The notes under the pieces are model-generated. The model made no database searches and was not told the origin of the DNA. It was given only the letters and a program-made list of their open reading frames with translations. The translations under genes were made by a program, and so were the position numbers. This document shows, piece after piece, positions 1 to 6,713 of a DNA stretch of 12,283 nucleotides (its first letter is position 1; the number at the start of each line of letters is the position of its first letter). Origin of the DNA: an uncultured bacterium (GTDB taxonomy: Bacteria > Oederibacteriota > PGYV01 > CAILUR01); assembly GCA_903837445.1 (NCBI GenBank), contig CAILUR010000184.1, forward strand, positions 1 to 12,283, written 5' to 3'.

Positions 1-445
1 CTATAACTTTTTCTGTCTCTACGGAATCTGCTGGTGCTATTACTTTCATATTTGGCAGAGCTCTCATTATGGCTATGTCTTCACACGCCTGATGCGTAGG
101 CCCATCTTCTCCTACCGAAATTCCTGCGTGTGTCACCACTATTTTTACAGGAAGGTTGGGATAGCATATAGAGTTTCTTATCTGCTCCCAAGCCCTACCT
201 GAACCGAACATAGCAAAGGTGGAGGCAAAGGTAATCATTCCCCCTGCTGTTAAACCCGCAGCAGTGGACATCATATCCTGTTCCGCTATGCCCATATTAA
301 AAAATCTTTCCGGATACACTTTCGCAAACTTTGCAGTGTTGGTGGACTTTGACAAGTCCGCGTCAAGCACTACAAGATTAGTATATTTTTCCCCAAGTCT
401 TGCCAGAGTCATACCATATGTTTCGCGCATCGCTGTTTTTGCCAT
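1..445 (-). CDS. Transketolase, C-terminal subunit (partial, 3' end off window)
   Basis: This is the C-terminal half of a split transketolase, which moves two-carbon ketol units between sugar phosphates in the cytosolic non-oxidative pentose phosphate pathway. I translated 148 codons from the ATG at 445-443; the frame stays open to base 1, so roughly the second half is missing (such subunits are usually about 310 residues). The pyrimidine-binding domain is clear. NMGIAEQDM (residues 50-58) holds the Glu (E55) that in this family activates thiamine diphosphate. GEDGPTHQACED (112-123) is the conserved substrate-side loop. The start follows the stop of the upstream gene by one base (TAA A ATG), with a GGGGGA Shine-Dalgarno sequence inside the end of that gene, so the two halves are probably translated together and form one heteromeric enzyme. 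A 1-deoxyxylulose-5-phosphate synthase or pyruvate dehydrogenase beta-type protein is less likely given the split layout and partner. Confidence 0.93.
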   Translation of the reverse strand, partial: MAKTAMRETYGMTLARLGEKYTNLVVLDADLSKSTNTAKFAKVYPERFFNMGIAEQDMMSTAAGLTAGGMITFASTFAMFGSGRAWEQIRNSICYPNLPVKIVVTHAGISVGEDGPTHQACEDIAIMRALPNMKVIAPADSVETEKVI

Positions 446-446
446 T

Positions 447-2228
447 TTATTTGTCCCCCAGTTCTTTTATCGCTCTTGCAGTTTCGTCATCCGTGAGAGG
501 CGCGCCGTGATAGTCCACATGTCTTTCCATAAACGATACGCCCTTACCTTTTAAGGTCCGCGCTATTATGATAGTCGGAATCCCTTTTACTTTTTTGGCT
601 TCTTCAAACGCTTCGATTATGTGTTCGTAATTATGTCCGTCTATTTCTATCACATTCCAGTTAAACGCTTTCCATTTTTCCACGAGTGGCTCTACTCCAG
701 ATTTCACTTCGCCTATAGACCCGTCTATCTGCAGACCGTTGTAATCCACTATTGCACAGATATTATCCAAGCGCCTGTGATACGAAGTCATAGCCGCTTC
801 CCATATCTGCCCTTCTTCCAGTTCGCCGTCCCCAAGCATACAATACACGCGCGTTCCTTTTTTTTGTAATTTAGCTGCGAGCGCCATACCGTTTGCGGCG
901 GACAAGCCCTGCCCGAGTGACCCCGTGGTCATATCTACTCCTGCTATTTTTTTCATATCCGGATGTCCGCAAAGAATACAATCTATTTTTCTTAATTTCC
1001 AAAGTTCCTCTTCAGCAATATAACCGCGTTCCGCCAGTGCCGCATAAAGGGCAGGAGAAGCGTGTCCTTTTGACAAGACAAATTTATCCCGATCGTCCCA
1101 GAGCGGATTCTTTGAATCTATTTTCATAGTATGAAAATAAAGCACTGTGATTATATCAATAGCTGAAAGAGAGCCCCCTGGATGTCCTGACTTTGAAATG
1201 CCAAGCATTTTTATAATATTTGTTCTAAGTTTTTGAGCTTTTATTTCAAGCATTTTTATCGTGTCATTGTAATCTTTATACACTCCACCAGGGCCGCCTC
1301 TTTCTTTCATAAACTTATCCAGCGTCTCGCGGTCAGGCATAGGATCTTGCGGTCCTATTTTTGTCGTGGCTATGGAGGCCGCAGCATTCCCCATATTTAT
1401 GGCATCTTCTATATTCATCCCTTCCACTCTGGCCATAGTGAGGGCAGCGCAAAAAGCATCTCCTGCGCCCACAGTATCCACTGACACATTTGCATAGCCA
1501 GGGAAAATCTCAGACCCTTTTTCAGTTATTAAAAGTGCGCCTTCTTTGCCCATAGTGACTATGACATTTTTAACACCTTTTTTTAGCAATTCTTTTCCAG
1601 CCACATACCCTGTCTCCACATGCGAGATGACTCTGTTTGTCAGGTGCCCGCCTTCTCGCTCGTTGGTAATAAGAATTTCCACTTTATCCAGAATCGATAA
1701 AATCGCCTCTCGCCTGTCATCTGAGACTGCGGCGATATTTAAAATCACTGGGATTTCTTTTGATTTGGCAAGTTCGGCAGCTTTCTTCACAGCATCCATA
1801 TTTATCTCCGTAGAAATAAGGACCGCCTTTGATTCAAAAATTGCTTCTTTCGCCTTTTCTATATCCGAGCTGGAAAGTTTTTTATTCGCGCCGGAATACA
1901 AAATTACCTTGTTCCCTTTCTTGCCTATAGTATTGACCAGTGCCACCCCGGTTCTCTCTCCGCCGTCATAAATAATGTAGTCCTGATTTATGTTCGGATG
2001 GTCCAGATTTTTCATTGCCAGCCCATCTATGAAATCTTTTCCGCGCCTGGCAATCAGGTTCACACTCTTTCCGAGTCGCGCCAGTGCTATGGCCTGGTTC
2101 GCTCCTTTTCCGCCTGGTTGGAAAAACATTTCATCTCCGACAGCAGTCTCACCGCGTTCCGGCATTCTTTCTGTTTTCACGATAGCATCTATATTGATGC
2201 TGCCGATAACCGTAATTATATCTTTCAT
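447..2228 (-). CDS. Ribokinase fused to transketolase N-terminal (TPP-binding) half
   Basis: This is a 593-residue two-domain protein. Residues 1-310 are a full PfkB-family ribokinase: GSINID (9-14, with N12 and D14), GGKGAN (39-44), E141, an NxxE motif (N189-E192) and DTVGAGDAF (251-259, catalytic base D257). These are the positions that bind ribose and ATP in E. coli RbsK, so ribose is the best substrate guess. Residues 311-323 form a Gly/Pro-rich linker beginning GGPGG. Residues 324-593 match a stand-alone transketolase N-half: SGHPGGS (347-353), SKGHASPALY, GHPDMK, and the thiamine-diphosphate motif from GDGE (466-469) to N497. No stop or frameshift is visible at the junction, and both domains are full length. 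I chose the ATG at 2228 rather than an upstream in-frame ATG at 2261 because AAAGGAG lies five bases before it and the ribokinase fold begins there. The C-half of transketolase follows after one base. Inferred role: feeding ribose-5-phosphate straight to transketolase. Confidence 0.9.
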   Translation of the reverse strand: MKDIITVIGSINIDAIVKTERMPERGETAVGDEMFFQPGGKGANQAIALARLGKSVNLIARRGKDFIDGLAMKNLDHPNINQDYIIYDGGERTGVALVNTIGKKGNKVILYSGANKKLSSSDIEKAKEAIFESKAVLISTEINMDAVKKAAELAKSKEIPVILNIAAVSDDRREAILSILDKVEILITNEREGGHLTNRVISHVETGYVAGKELLKKGVKNVIVTMGKEGALLITEKGSEIFPGYANVSVDTVGAGDAFCAALTMARVEGMNIEDAINMGNAAASIATTKIGPQDPMPDRETLDKFMKERGGPGGVYKDYNDTIKMLEIKAQKLRTNIIKMLGISKSGHPGGSLSAIDIITVLYFHTMKIDSKNPLWDDRDKFVLSKGHASPALYAALAERGYIAEEELWKLRKIDCILCGHPDMKKIAGVDMTTGSLGQGLSAANGMALAAKLQKKGTRVYCMLGDGELEEGQIWEAAMTSYHRRLDNICAIVDYNGLQIDGSIGEVKSGVEPLVEKWKAFNWNVIEIDGHNYEHIIEAFEEAKKVKGIPTIIIARTLKGKGVSFMERHVDYHGAPLTDDETARAIKELGDK

Positions 2229-2233
2229 AAAAG

Positions 2234-2240
2234 CTCCTTT
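2234..2240 (-). promoter_or_regulatory. Ribosome binding site deciding the ribokinase-transketolase start
   Basis: On the minus strand AAAGGAG lies five bases upstream of the ATG at 2228-2226. It supports that start over the in-frame ATG 33 bases further upstream, which would add eleven hydrophobic residues not expected in a cytosolic ribokinase. Confidence 0.8.
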
Positions 2241-2335
2241 AAATAGAATGAGTAAAAGCACTTCCTAATTTTCCAACAAAAACATATATAATAACTAAAA
2301 CCTGTTTTTTTAGATAAAGACACTACCGACATGCT

Positions 2336-2352
2336 TTTCTGCTGTGCAGAAA
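2336..2352. promoter_or_regulatory. 17-bp perfect dyad upstream of ribokinase-transketolase
   Basis: TTTCTGC, three bases, then GCAGAAA form a perfect 7-bp inverted repeat in the 196-bp gap between the sugar nucleotidyltransferase gene and the ribokinase fusion. It lies just downstream of a possible minus-strand TATAAT at 2360-2365, about where transcription would start. It could be an operator or a 5' mRNA stem-loop. No T-run follows on the minus strand, so it does not look like an intrinsic terminator for the upstream gene. The function is inferred from position only. Confidence 0.35.
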
Positions 2353-2359
2353 TTGTATT

Positions 2360-2365
2360 ATTATA
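2360..2365 (-). promoter_or_regulatory. Possible -10 element before ribokinase-transketolase
   Basis: The minus strand reads TATAAT here, about 130 bases before the start codon. No convincing -35 box lies 16-18 bases upstream (GATAAA at 17 is poor), and the region is AT-rich, so a chance match is possible. The rest of the 2229-2424 gap shows no coding sequence. Confidence 0.25.
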
Positions 2366-2424
2366 TAAAACACTCGTAGGTATTTATCACTCTTGCCAAA
2401 ACCACTTTGATATTTCCTTAAGTT

Positions 2425-4926
2425 TTAAGCTTTTTCTATTATCTTTTTTAACATATTCTGATATTTTTTCATAAGTGTCTGTGAGGTCTTTTTTGTCTTA
2501 CCTTCAGCGTAAAGTTCAAAAACTGGTTTATCATTGTGTGGTAGAATCAACACTCTACCTGCTTTTTCTTTGAACATTATGCCTTCTATATTTGTCTGTT
2601 GGGCCGCCTTGGTGATAAGCAATTGTTTCATCACTGCGCCTCTCTTATCATATGGACCTGGCACATAGTCCACAATTTTGAAACTCTCTGGGATTTCATC
2701 CACTGCTTTGGAAAGCGGTTTCCCATATGCTGCGAGATATTCGAGCAGTTTAACTGTGGACATCATAGAATCAAAAGCTGGTTCAAAAGCGGAAAACACG
2801 AACCCACCTTTTTCTTCGCCAACAAAATCAGCGCTCTTATTGTCAGCCACCGTTAATAGCGCACGATATGTAGTGCCCACGCGTAAAAGTTTTCCTTTGA
2901 GTTTTTTTACAAGCCCTTCCACTTTTTCAGATGCCGTGACTGGCACCGCGACTGTCGCGCCTTTATGTTTTTGCAAGAAGAGTGAAAGCATAAGTAAAAG
3001 CGCCTTGTCAAAACGCAGGATTCTTCCCTTGTCATCCACTATCTGTATCTTTTGAGCACTGGAATCTATCATTATGCCCACTGAGGCCTTCAGCGTCTTT
3101 ACCATTTCCGAAAGTTTTTCCTGAGCAGCCGCTGTTTTTTCTCTATCACGGGTAAGTTTTGTCTCATCCGTGTGCGCGTTAATAGCTATGACCTCGCAAT
3201 TGAGTTCTCCTAAAATACTTGGAAAAATATTCAGAGCGCTGGAATACGCATAGTCAATAATTATTTTGAATTTTTTTGCTTTTATCTGTTCCGCATCAAT
3301 AGTCCGCATAAAGCCCTCTTTGTAATACTCTAAGGCACGGGGTGGGAACACTATTTTTCCTATTTTTTCTTCAGCCACCTTGCGATATTCTTCGCGGAAG
3401 TAAGATGACTCTATTGATTTTTCAGAGGAAAAAGAAATATCAAGCCCTTCCTTGTCAAAAAACTTTATATCCAACATTCTGGAATCATATGGAGATTTTC
3501 TTATGTGAAACCCTGGTGCCTTCGAGGACTTTGCCACATACTTGCTGACCGACAGAGGCATAACTCGAAAGTCATAGACATTTACTCCTGCGGATAAGAT
3601 TCCCGCCATCATACTTCTCTCTATCATAAAAGAACTTCTGTGATAGTCCCGTGAAATAAGGACATGTGAGCCCACTGGCAGAGTAGAGGCATATGCCGCC
3701 CCTATTTTTGTAGCTATCTCAGGTGTCAGCTCCGCATTGGCAATAGCCGTAATTCCGTATGCGTCAAAAATCCTGTTATTCCATCTCTCTGCCCAGACGA
3801 GCGAAGTAGAAAGAATAGACCCTTCCTCTATCTTTTTATTTGGCCAAAGTTTTACTTCTGGTTTAATTATAGCCTCTTTGCCTATCTCACACATATCTGA
3901 AATCACAGCGCCTACGCCGATATAGACCTTGTCCATTATCTTATTGTTTGAGCCGATAGCCGCTTCTTTTATGTCTGATTCTTTTCCTATATAGTTATTT
4001 TCCCACATTATAGTCCTGGCAAGTTTAGCGCCTTTATCAATGAAGCAATTGTTGCCAATGACCACATTTGAAAGTTCCACATCATCTGAAATGGTGGAGT
4101 TGTTGCCTATGACTATAGACCCTTTGAGTTTTGCGGTCGCGCTTATCTTTACATTTTTACCAAGATACAAGTCACTGCCAATTTTATTCTTGCGTTCGCC
4201 TTTTATGCTGCAGTCTATCTCACCGTTGAGAATATCTTCGTGCGTCTGTCTATATTCAGCCAGAGTGCCTATATCGCGCCAATACCCCTCTGCAATGTAA
4301 CCAAAGAGGCGTTCTTTTTCTGCAAGCATTTTCGGAAAAAGATTTTTTGAAAAATCAAAATCAGTGTCATCTGGTATGAGTTTAAAAATCGAAGGGTCAA
4401 AAATATAAATTCCTGTATTTATTGTATCGCTGAACACTTCGCCCCAAGAAGGTTTTTCCAAAAGCCTTTTAATTCTGCCATCCGTTTCCACAATTACTAT
4501 GCCATAGCGTAGCGGGTCTTTTACGCGAGTTAAAAAGATAGATCCTGCTGCACGATTTTTTTTGTGAAACTCAATCCCTTCCGTAAGATTAAAATTTGTG
4601 AGCACATCTCCGCTGATTATAAGAAACTGGTCATTTTTCAAATATTGTTTCGCCAGCGTCATACACCCAGCTGTCCCAAGGTCTTTGTCAGAAGTAATAT
4701 AATTTATCTTTACTCCAAATTTTGCACCATCTTTAAAATGGTTAGTAATGACTTCTGGTTGAAAAAACAACATCATAGTAATATCTTTAAGATTGTGTTT
4801 TTTTAGCAGTTCAATAGTATGCTCCAGCATAGGAATGTTCATAATGGGAGCCATAGGTTTAGGAATATTTACCGTGAGCGGTCTAAGTCTGGTTCCAAAT
4901 CCCCCTGCAAGAATAACTGTCTTCAT
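2425..4926 (-). CDS. Sugar-1-phosphate nucleotidyltransferase / hexapeptide / degenerate phosphomannomutase-like protein
   Basis: This 833-residue protein has three parts. Residues 1-235 are a nucleotidyltransferase (GGFGTRLRPLT at 8-18, K23, metal Asp D107 in SGDVLT, EKPS at 157-160, NTGIY at 170-174, D218 in YWRDIGT), which joins an NTP to a sugar-1-phosphate to give an NDP-sugar. Residues about 250-370 are left-handed beta-helix hexapeptide repeats (recurring IGNN, IGK, IGVG). Residues about 388-833 resemble phosphomannomutase/phosphoglucomutase. The family is usually annotated mannose-1-phosphate guanylyltransferase/phosphomannomutase, so GDP-mannose is the likeliest product, but the substrate cannot be read from sequence. 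The mutase part looks inactive: the metal motif DGDADR is DSSAQK (621-626), and the sugar loop GEESGH is GEEKGG (703-708). A serine remains at the phosphoserine position (S478 in HIRKSPYD). The start is set by GGGAGGA eight bases upstream. Products would feed glycan or lipopolysaccharide synthesis. Confidence 0.87.
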   Translation of the reverse strand: MKTVILAGGFGTRLRPLTVNIPKPMAPIMNIPMLEHTIELLKKHNLKDITMMLFFQPEVITNHFKDGAKFGVKINYITSDKDLGTAGCMTLAKQYLKNDQFLIISGDVLTNFNLTEGIEFHKKNRAAGSIFLTRVKDPLRYGIVIVETDGRIKRLLEKPSWGEVFSDTINTGIYIFDPSIFKLIPDDTDFDFSKNLFPKMLAEKERLFGYIAEGYWRDIGTLAEYRQTHEDILNGEIDCSIKGERKNKIGSDLYLGKNVKISATAKLKGSIVIGNNSTISDDVELSNVVIGNNCFIDKGAKLARTIMWENNYIGKESDIKEAAIGSNNKIMDKVYIGVGAVISDMCEIGKEAIIKPEVKLWPNKKIEEGSILSTSLVWAERWNNRIFDAYGITAIANAELTPEIATKIGAAYASTLPVGSHVLISRDYHRSSFMIERSMMAGILSAGVNVYDFRVMPLSVSKYVAKSSKAPGFHIRKSPYDSRMLDIKFFDKEGLDISFSSEKSIESSYFREEYRKVAEEKIGKIVFPPRALEYYKEGFMRTIDAEQIKAKKFKIIIDYAYSSALNIFPSILGELNCEVIAINAHTDETKLTRDREKTAAAQEKLSEMVKTLKASVGIMIDSSAQKIQIVDDKGRILRFDKALLLMLSLFLQKHKGATVAVPVTASEKVEGLVKKLKGKLLRVGTTYRALLTVADNKSADFVGEEKGGFVFSAFEPAFDSMMSTVKLLEYLAAYGKPLSKAVDEIPESFKIVDYVPGPYDKRGAVMKQLLITKAAQQTNIEGIMFKEKAGRVLILPHNDKPVFELYAEGKTKKTSQTLMKKYQNMLKKIIEKA

Positions 4927-5013
4927 ATGATGTTTCCTCCCAATAATATAGGTTTTTCAGCACACTTTCTTGTTTCAAAAGACAAAACTTTTCTTTTTAA
5001 AAAATTATAACTT

Positions 5014-5042
5014 ATTATAATATATAGAAAGAGGTCTGTCAA
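5014..5042 (-). promoter_or_regulatory. Perfect-consensus sigma70 promoter for the nucleotidyltransferase gene
   Basis: On the minus strand TTGACA (5042-5037), a 17-base spacer and TATAAT (5019-5014) form an exact sigma70 consensus. Transcription would start near 5007, leaving a leader of about 80 bases before the ATG at 4926. It faces away from the promoter at 5139-5167. Confidence 0.85.
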
Positions 5043-5084
5043 TTTAAGATGGCAAGGGGCCGTTTTCTGGCAACTCCCCCTTTT

Positions 5085-5097
5085 GCTTTGGAAAAGC
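5085..5097. promoter_or_regulatory. Small dyad midway between divergent promoters
   Basis: GCTTT-GGA-AAAGC is a 5-bp inverted repeat centred at 5091, the midpoint between the -35 boxes of the two divergent promoters. Nearby, GCAAGGGG (5052-5059) and CCCCTTTTGC (5077-5086) could pair with a two-base bulge. Neither promoter would transcribe this stretch, so any role would be as DNA (a regulator site) rather than a riboswitch. It is short enough to be chance. Confidence 0.3.
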
Positions 5098-5138
5098 GTG
5101 TTTGTGGCAGAAAAAGTACTATGAAAGCGCCCGTTTAA

Positions 5139-5167
5139 TTGACTTTTCCCTCTATATAATATAGAAT
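5139..5167 (+). promoter_or_regulatory. Sigma70-type promoter for the CBS-GGDEF gene
   Basis: TTGACT (5139-5144), a 17-base spacer and TAGAAT (5162-5167) each differ from consensus at one position. A start near 5174 gives a leader of only about 20 bases. GGAG at 5184-5187 sits six bases before the ATG at 5194, which is why that start is preferred over the in-frame ATG at 5182. Confidence 0.7.
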
Positions 5168-5193
5168 TAAACATCAAATAAATGGAGCGTGGA

Positions 5194-6123
5194 ATGGTAA
5201 AAATCAAAGACATTATGGTCAGAGATGTGTTAACTGCACAAAAAGACGAAGCATTATTCTCCCTCATAGAAAAAATGCATCAGCACCGCATCGGCGCTAT
5301 TGTCATTGTCAATTCCACCCAAAATCCCATAGGCATAATCACCGAAAGAGATATTATAAAAACTCTTATTACTTATAAAGAAAACATTTTTTCAAAAAAA
5401 GCCGCTGATATAATGGTCTCCCCGCTTGTCACGCTTTTACCGGATGAAGATATTGAAACTGCCACCATGCTTATGTCCCTCAATAGAATCAGAAGAATTC
5501 CCGTAGTAAAAGATGATAAACTTGAAGGCATAGTCACCTATCGTGACATTGTGCACGCCTTTAGAAAGGGCTATCACAACCTTGCCGAAAAAACAAAAAT
5601 TCTCACAGAAGATGCCGATAAAGATGCGCTCACAGGGCTTTATACAAAAAAATATATTTTTGCAGAACTGGCAAAACAGCTAAAAAAATCCGTTCACACC
5701 CGTCAGGCCTTTGCTGTGCTTATGCTGGATGTCGACTTTTTCAAAAAAATAAACGACACTTATGGACATTTGGCTGGGGATGAAGTTTTAAAAAGTTTGG
5801 CCGAGATATTAACCTCGAGGTCCCGCACCGTCAACACCATTGGCAGATATGGCGGGGATGAGTTTACTATAATATCGCCTTTGGCCTCTCACAAGTCCTC
5901 TTATTTTTTTGCAGAACGCCTGCGCGAAGCCATAGAAAAGCGTGATTTTATATATGAAGAAAGCATATTAAAGTTTACCATAAGCATAGGCATTTGCATT
6001 TGGAATCCAAAAATAAAGACAGCCAGAGAAATGATAAAACTCGCAGATCAGGCCCTCTATACCGCCAAACACAATGGTCGCAATCAGTTTAAAATGTCAG
6101 GCAGTGAGGATATTAAGTTTTAG
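5194..6123 (+). CDS. CBS-domain diguanylate cyclase (CBS-CBS-GGDEF)
   Basis: This 309-residue protein has no membrane segment, so it is probably cytosolic. Two CBS domains (about 7-58 and 72-124, with GIITERD and GIVTYRD ends) form a Bateman module that in other proteins binds adenine nucleotides or similar ligands. The GGDEF domain (about 140-305) has DKDALTGLY near its start, LDVDFFKKINDTYGH (178-192, metal Asp D179) and an intact GGDEF signature (220-224), so it should make cyclic di-GMP from two GTP. The inhibitory I-site, RxxD five residues before GGDEF, reads RTVN (211-214): the Arg is kept and the Asp is lost, so product inhibition may be weak. It is the only plus-strand gene here, divergent from the sugar nucleotidyltransferase gene, with its own promoter. 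Its stop overlaps that of the convergent membrane-protein gene. The ligand and the regulated process are unknown. Confidence 0.92.
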   Translation: MVKIKDIMVRDVLTAQKDEALFSLIEKMHQHRIGAIVIVNSTQNPIGIITERDIIKTLITYKENIFSKKAADIMVSPLVTLLPDEDIETATMLMSLNRIRRIPVVKDDKLEGIVTYRDIVHAFRKGYHNLAEKTKILTEDADKDALTGLYTKKYIFAELAKQLKKSVHTRQAFAVLMLDVDFFKKINDTYGHLAGDEVLKSLAEILTSRSRTVNTIGRYGGDEFTIISPLASHKSSYFFAERLREAIEKRDFIYEESILKFTISIGICIWNPKIKTAREMIKLADQALYTAKHNGRNQFKMSGSEDIKF

Positions 6124-6713
6124 AGTTTAGTATTTATGTTCGTGTCAAACGCCAGAAAACCGCACATTACCGCAAAAGCATAAAACTCTCCCACGATAAA
6201 GAAAATAATTCCCAAAAGATTTAATCCTGTCAGAAGCATATATTTTTTTATATTATTTAAATACCCTGTCTTGAAAAAATCTTCCACGCTCTGTTTCATT
6301 GCCGCGATAATTCCTTTTTTAGCAAAGGCCATATGATAAGGCGCCTGCGCCCACATCATAGCAAAGATAATTCCTGGGATGATAAGCACCAGACCTAAAG
6401 CGATACACACATAAGCCAGTAAGGACTGGAGCAAAAACTCCGACCAGAGCTTTTTAAAATAAAACAAATCCCTCACCCGCGCTATATAGCCCTGTTCTTC
6501 TATAATAAAAATTCTCGCCATACCCGTCATAAAAAGCGGTATGAGAATTCCCCACGCCAGCAAGAGCAGAACGATATTCCACAAAGCATACCTAAAGAAA
6601 AACCAAAGCAAAAATGGAATTCCTACAAGAGTGACCACAGCGACCACGGAAGCAGGCATAATTACCGTTTCTTGTTTTTGTATTATTTTGAGAGTGCGTT
6701 CAAGGTTTGTCAT
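6120..6713 (-). CDS. Polytopic membrane protein of unknown function
   Basis: I do not recognise a specific family. The 197-residue protein has four likely membrane segments (about 17-40, 43-66, 94-120 and 158-183). After the third comes a turn with PGIIF and an amphipathic stretch in which AMKQSVEDFF leads into the last helix. This pattern (IPGIIFA, a short loop, then a repeated-Ser helix) recalls DUF4013/DUF975-like or glycerophosphodiesterase-membrane-domain proteins, but similarity by eye is weak. No signal peptide or catalytic motif is seen. Its ATG overlaps the ribF stop (ATGA), with no strong Shine-Dalgarno site, so it is probably translated by coupling and is the last gene of the nusA-infB operon. 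Its stop overlaps the stop of the CBS-GGDEF gene on the other strand by 4 bp. No terminator is visible in the overlap. Confidence 0.8.
   Translation of the reverse strand: MTNLERTLKIIQKQETVIMPASVVAVVTLVGIPFLLWFFFRYALWNIVLLLLAWGILIPLFMTGMARIFIIEEQGYIARVRDLFYFKKLWSEFLLQSLLAYVCIALGLVLIIPGIIFAMMWAQAPYHMAFAKKGIIAAMKQSVEDFFKTGYLNNIKKYMLLTGLNLLGIIFFIVGEFYAFAVMCGFLAFDTNINTKL

Noticed and set aside
2229..2261. Upstream in-frame start extending the ribokinase by 11 residues
   Set aside because: The AAAGGAG site lies within this extension and is correctly spaced for the ATG at 2228; the extension is hydrophobic and outside the ribokinase fold.
5068..5087. Sigma54-type promoter (TGGCA ... TTGCT)
   Set aside because: The GG and GC elements are 16 bases apart (start to start) instead of the required 12, and a better sigma70 promoter is adjacent.
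5043..5138. Riboswitch or structured leader RNA suggested by GCAAGGGG/CCCCTTTTGC pairing
   Set aside because: Neither recognised promoter transcribes this segment into a leader, and I could not match it to a known riboswitch consensus.
4923..5267. A 114-codon minus-strand reading frame spanning the divergent promoter region
   Set aside because: It covers both promoters and the 5' end of the CBS-GGDEF gene, shows no domain, and its sequence is explained by the regulatory region and an antisense frame.
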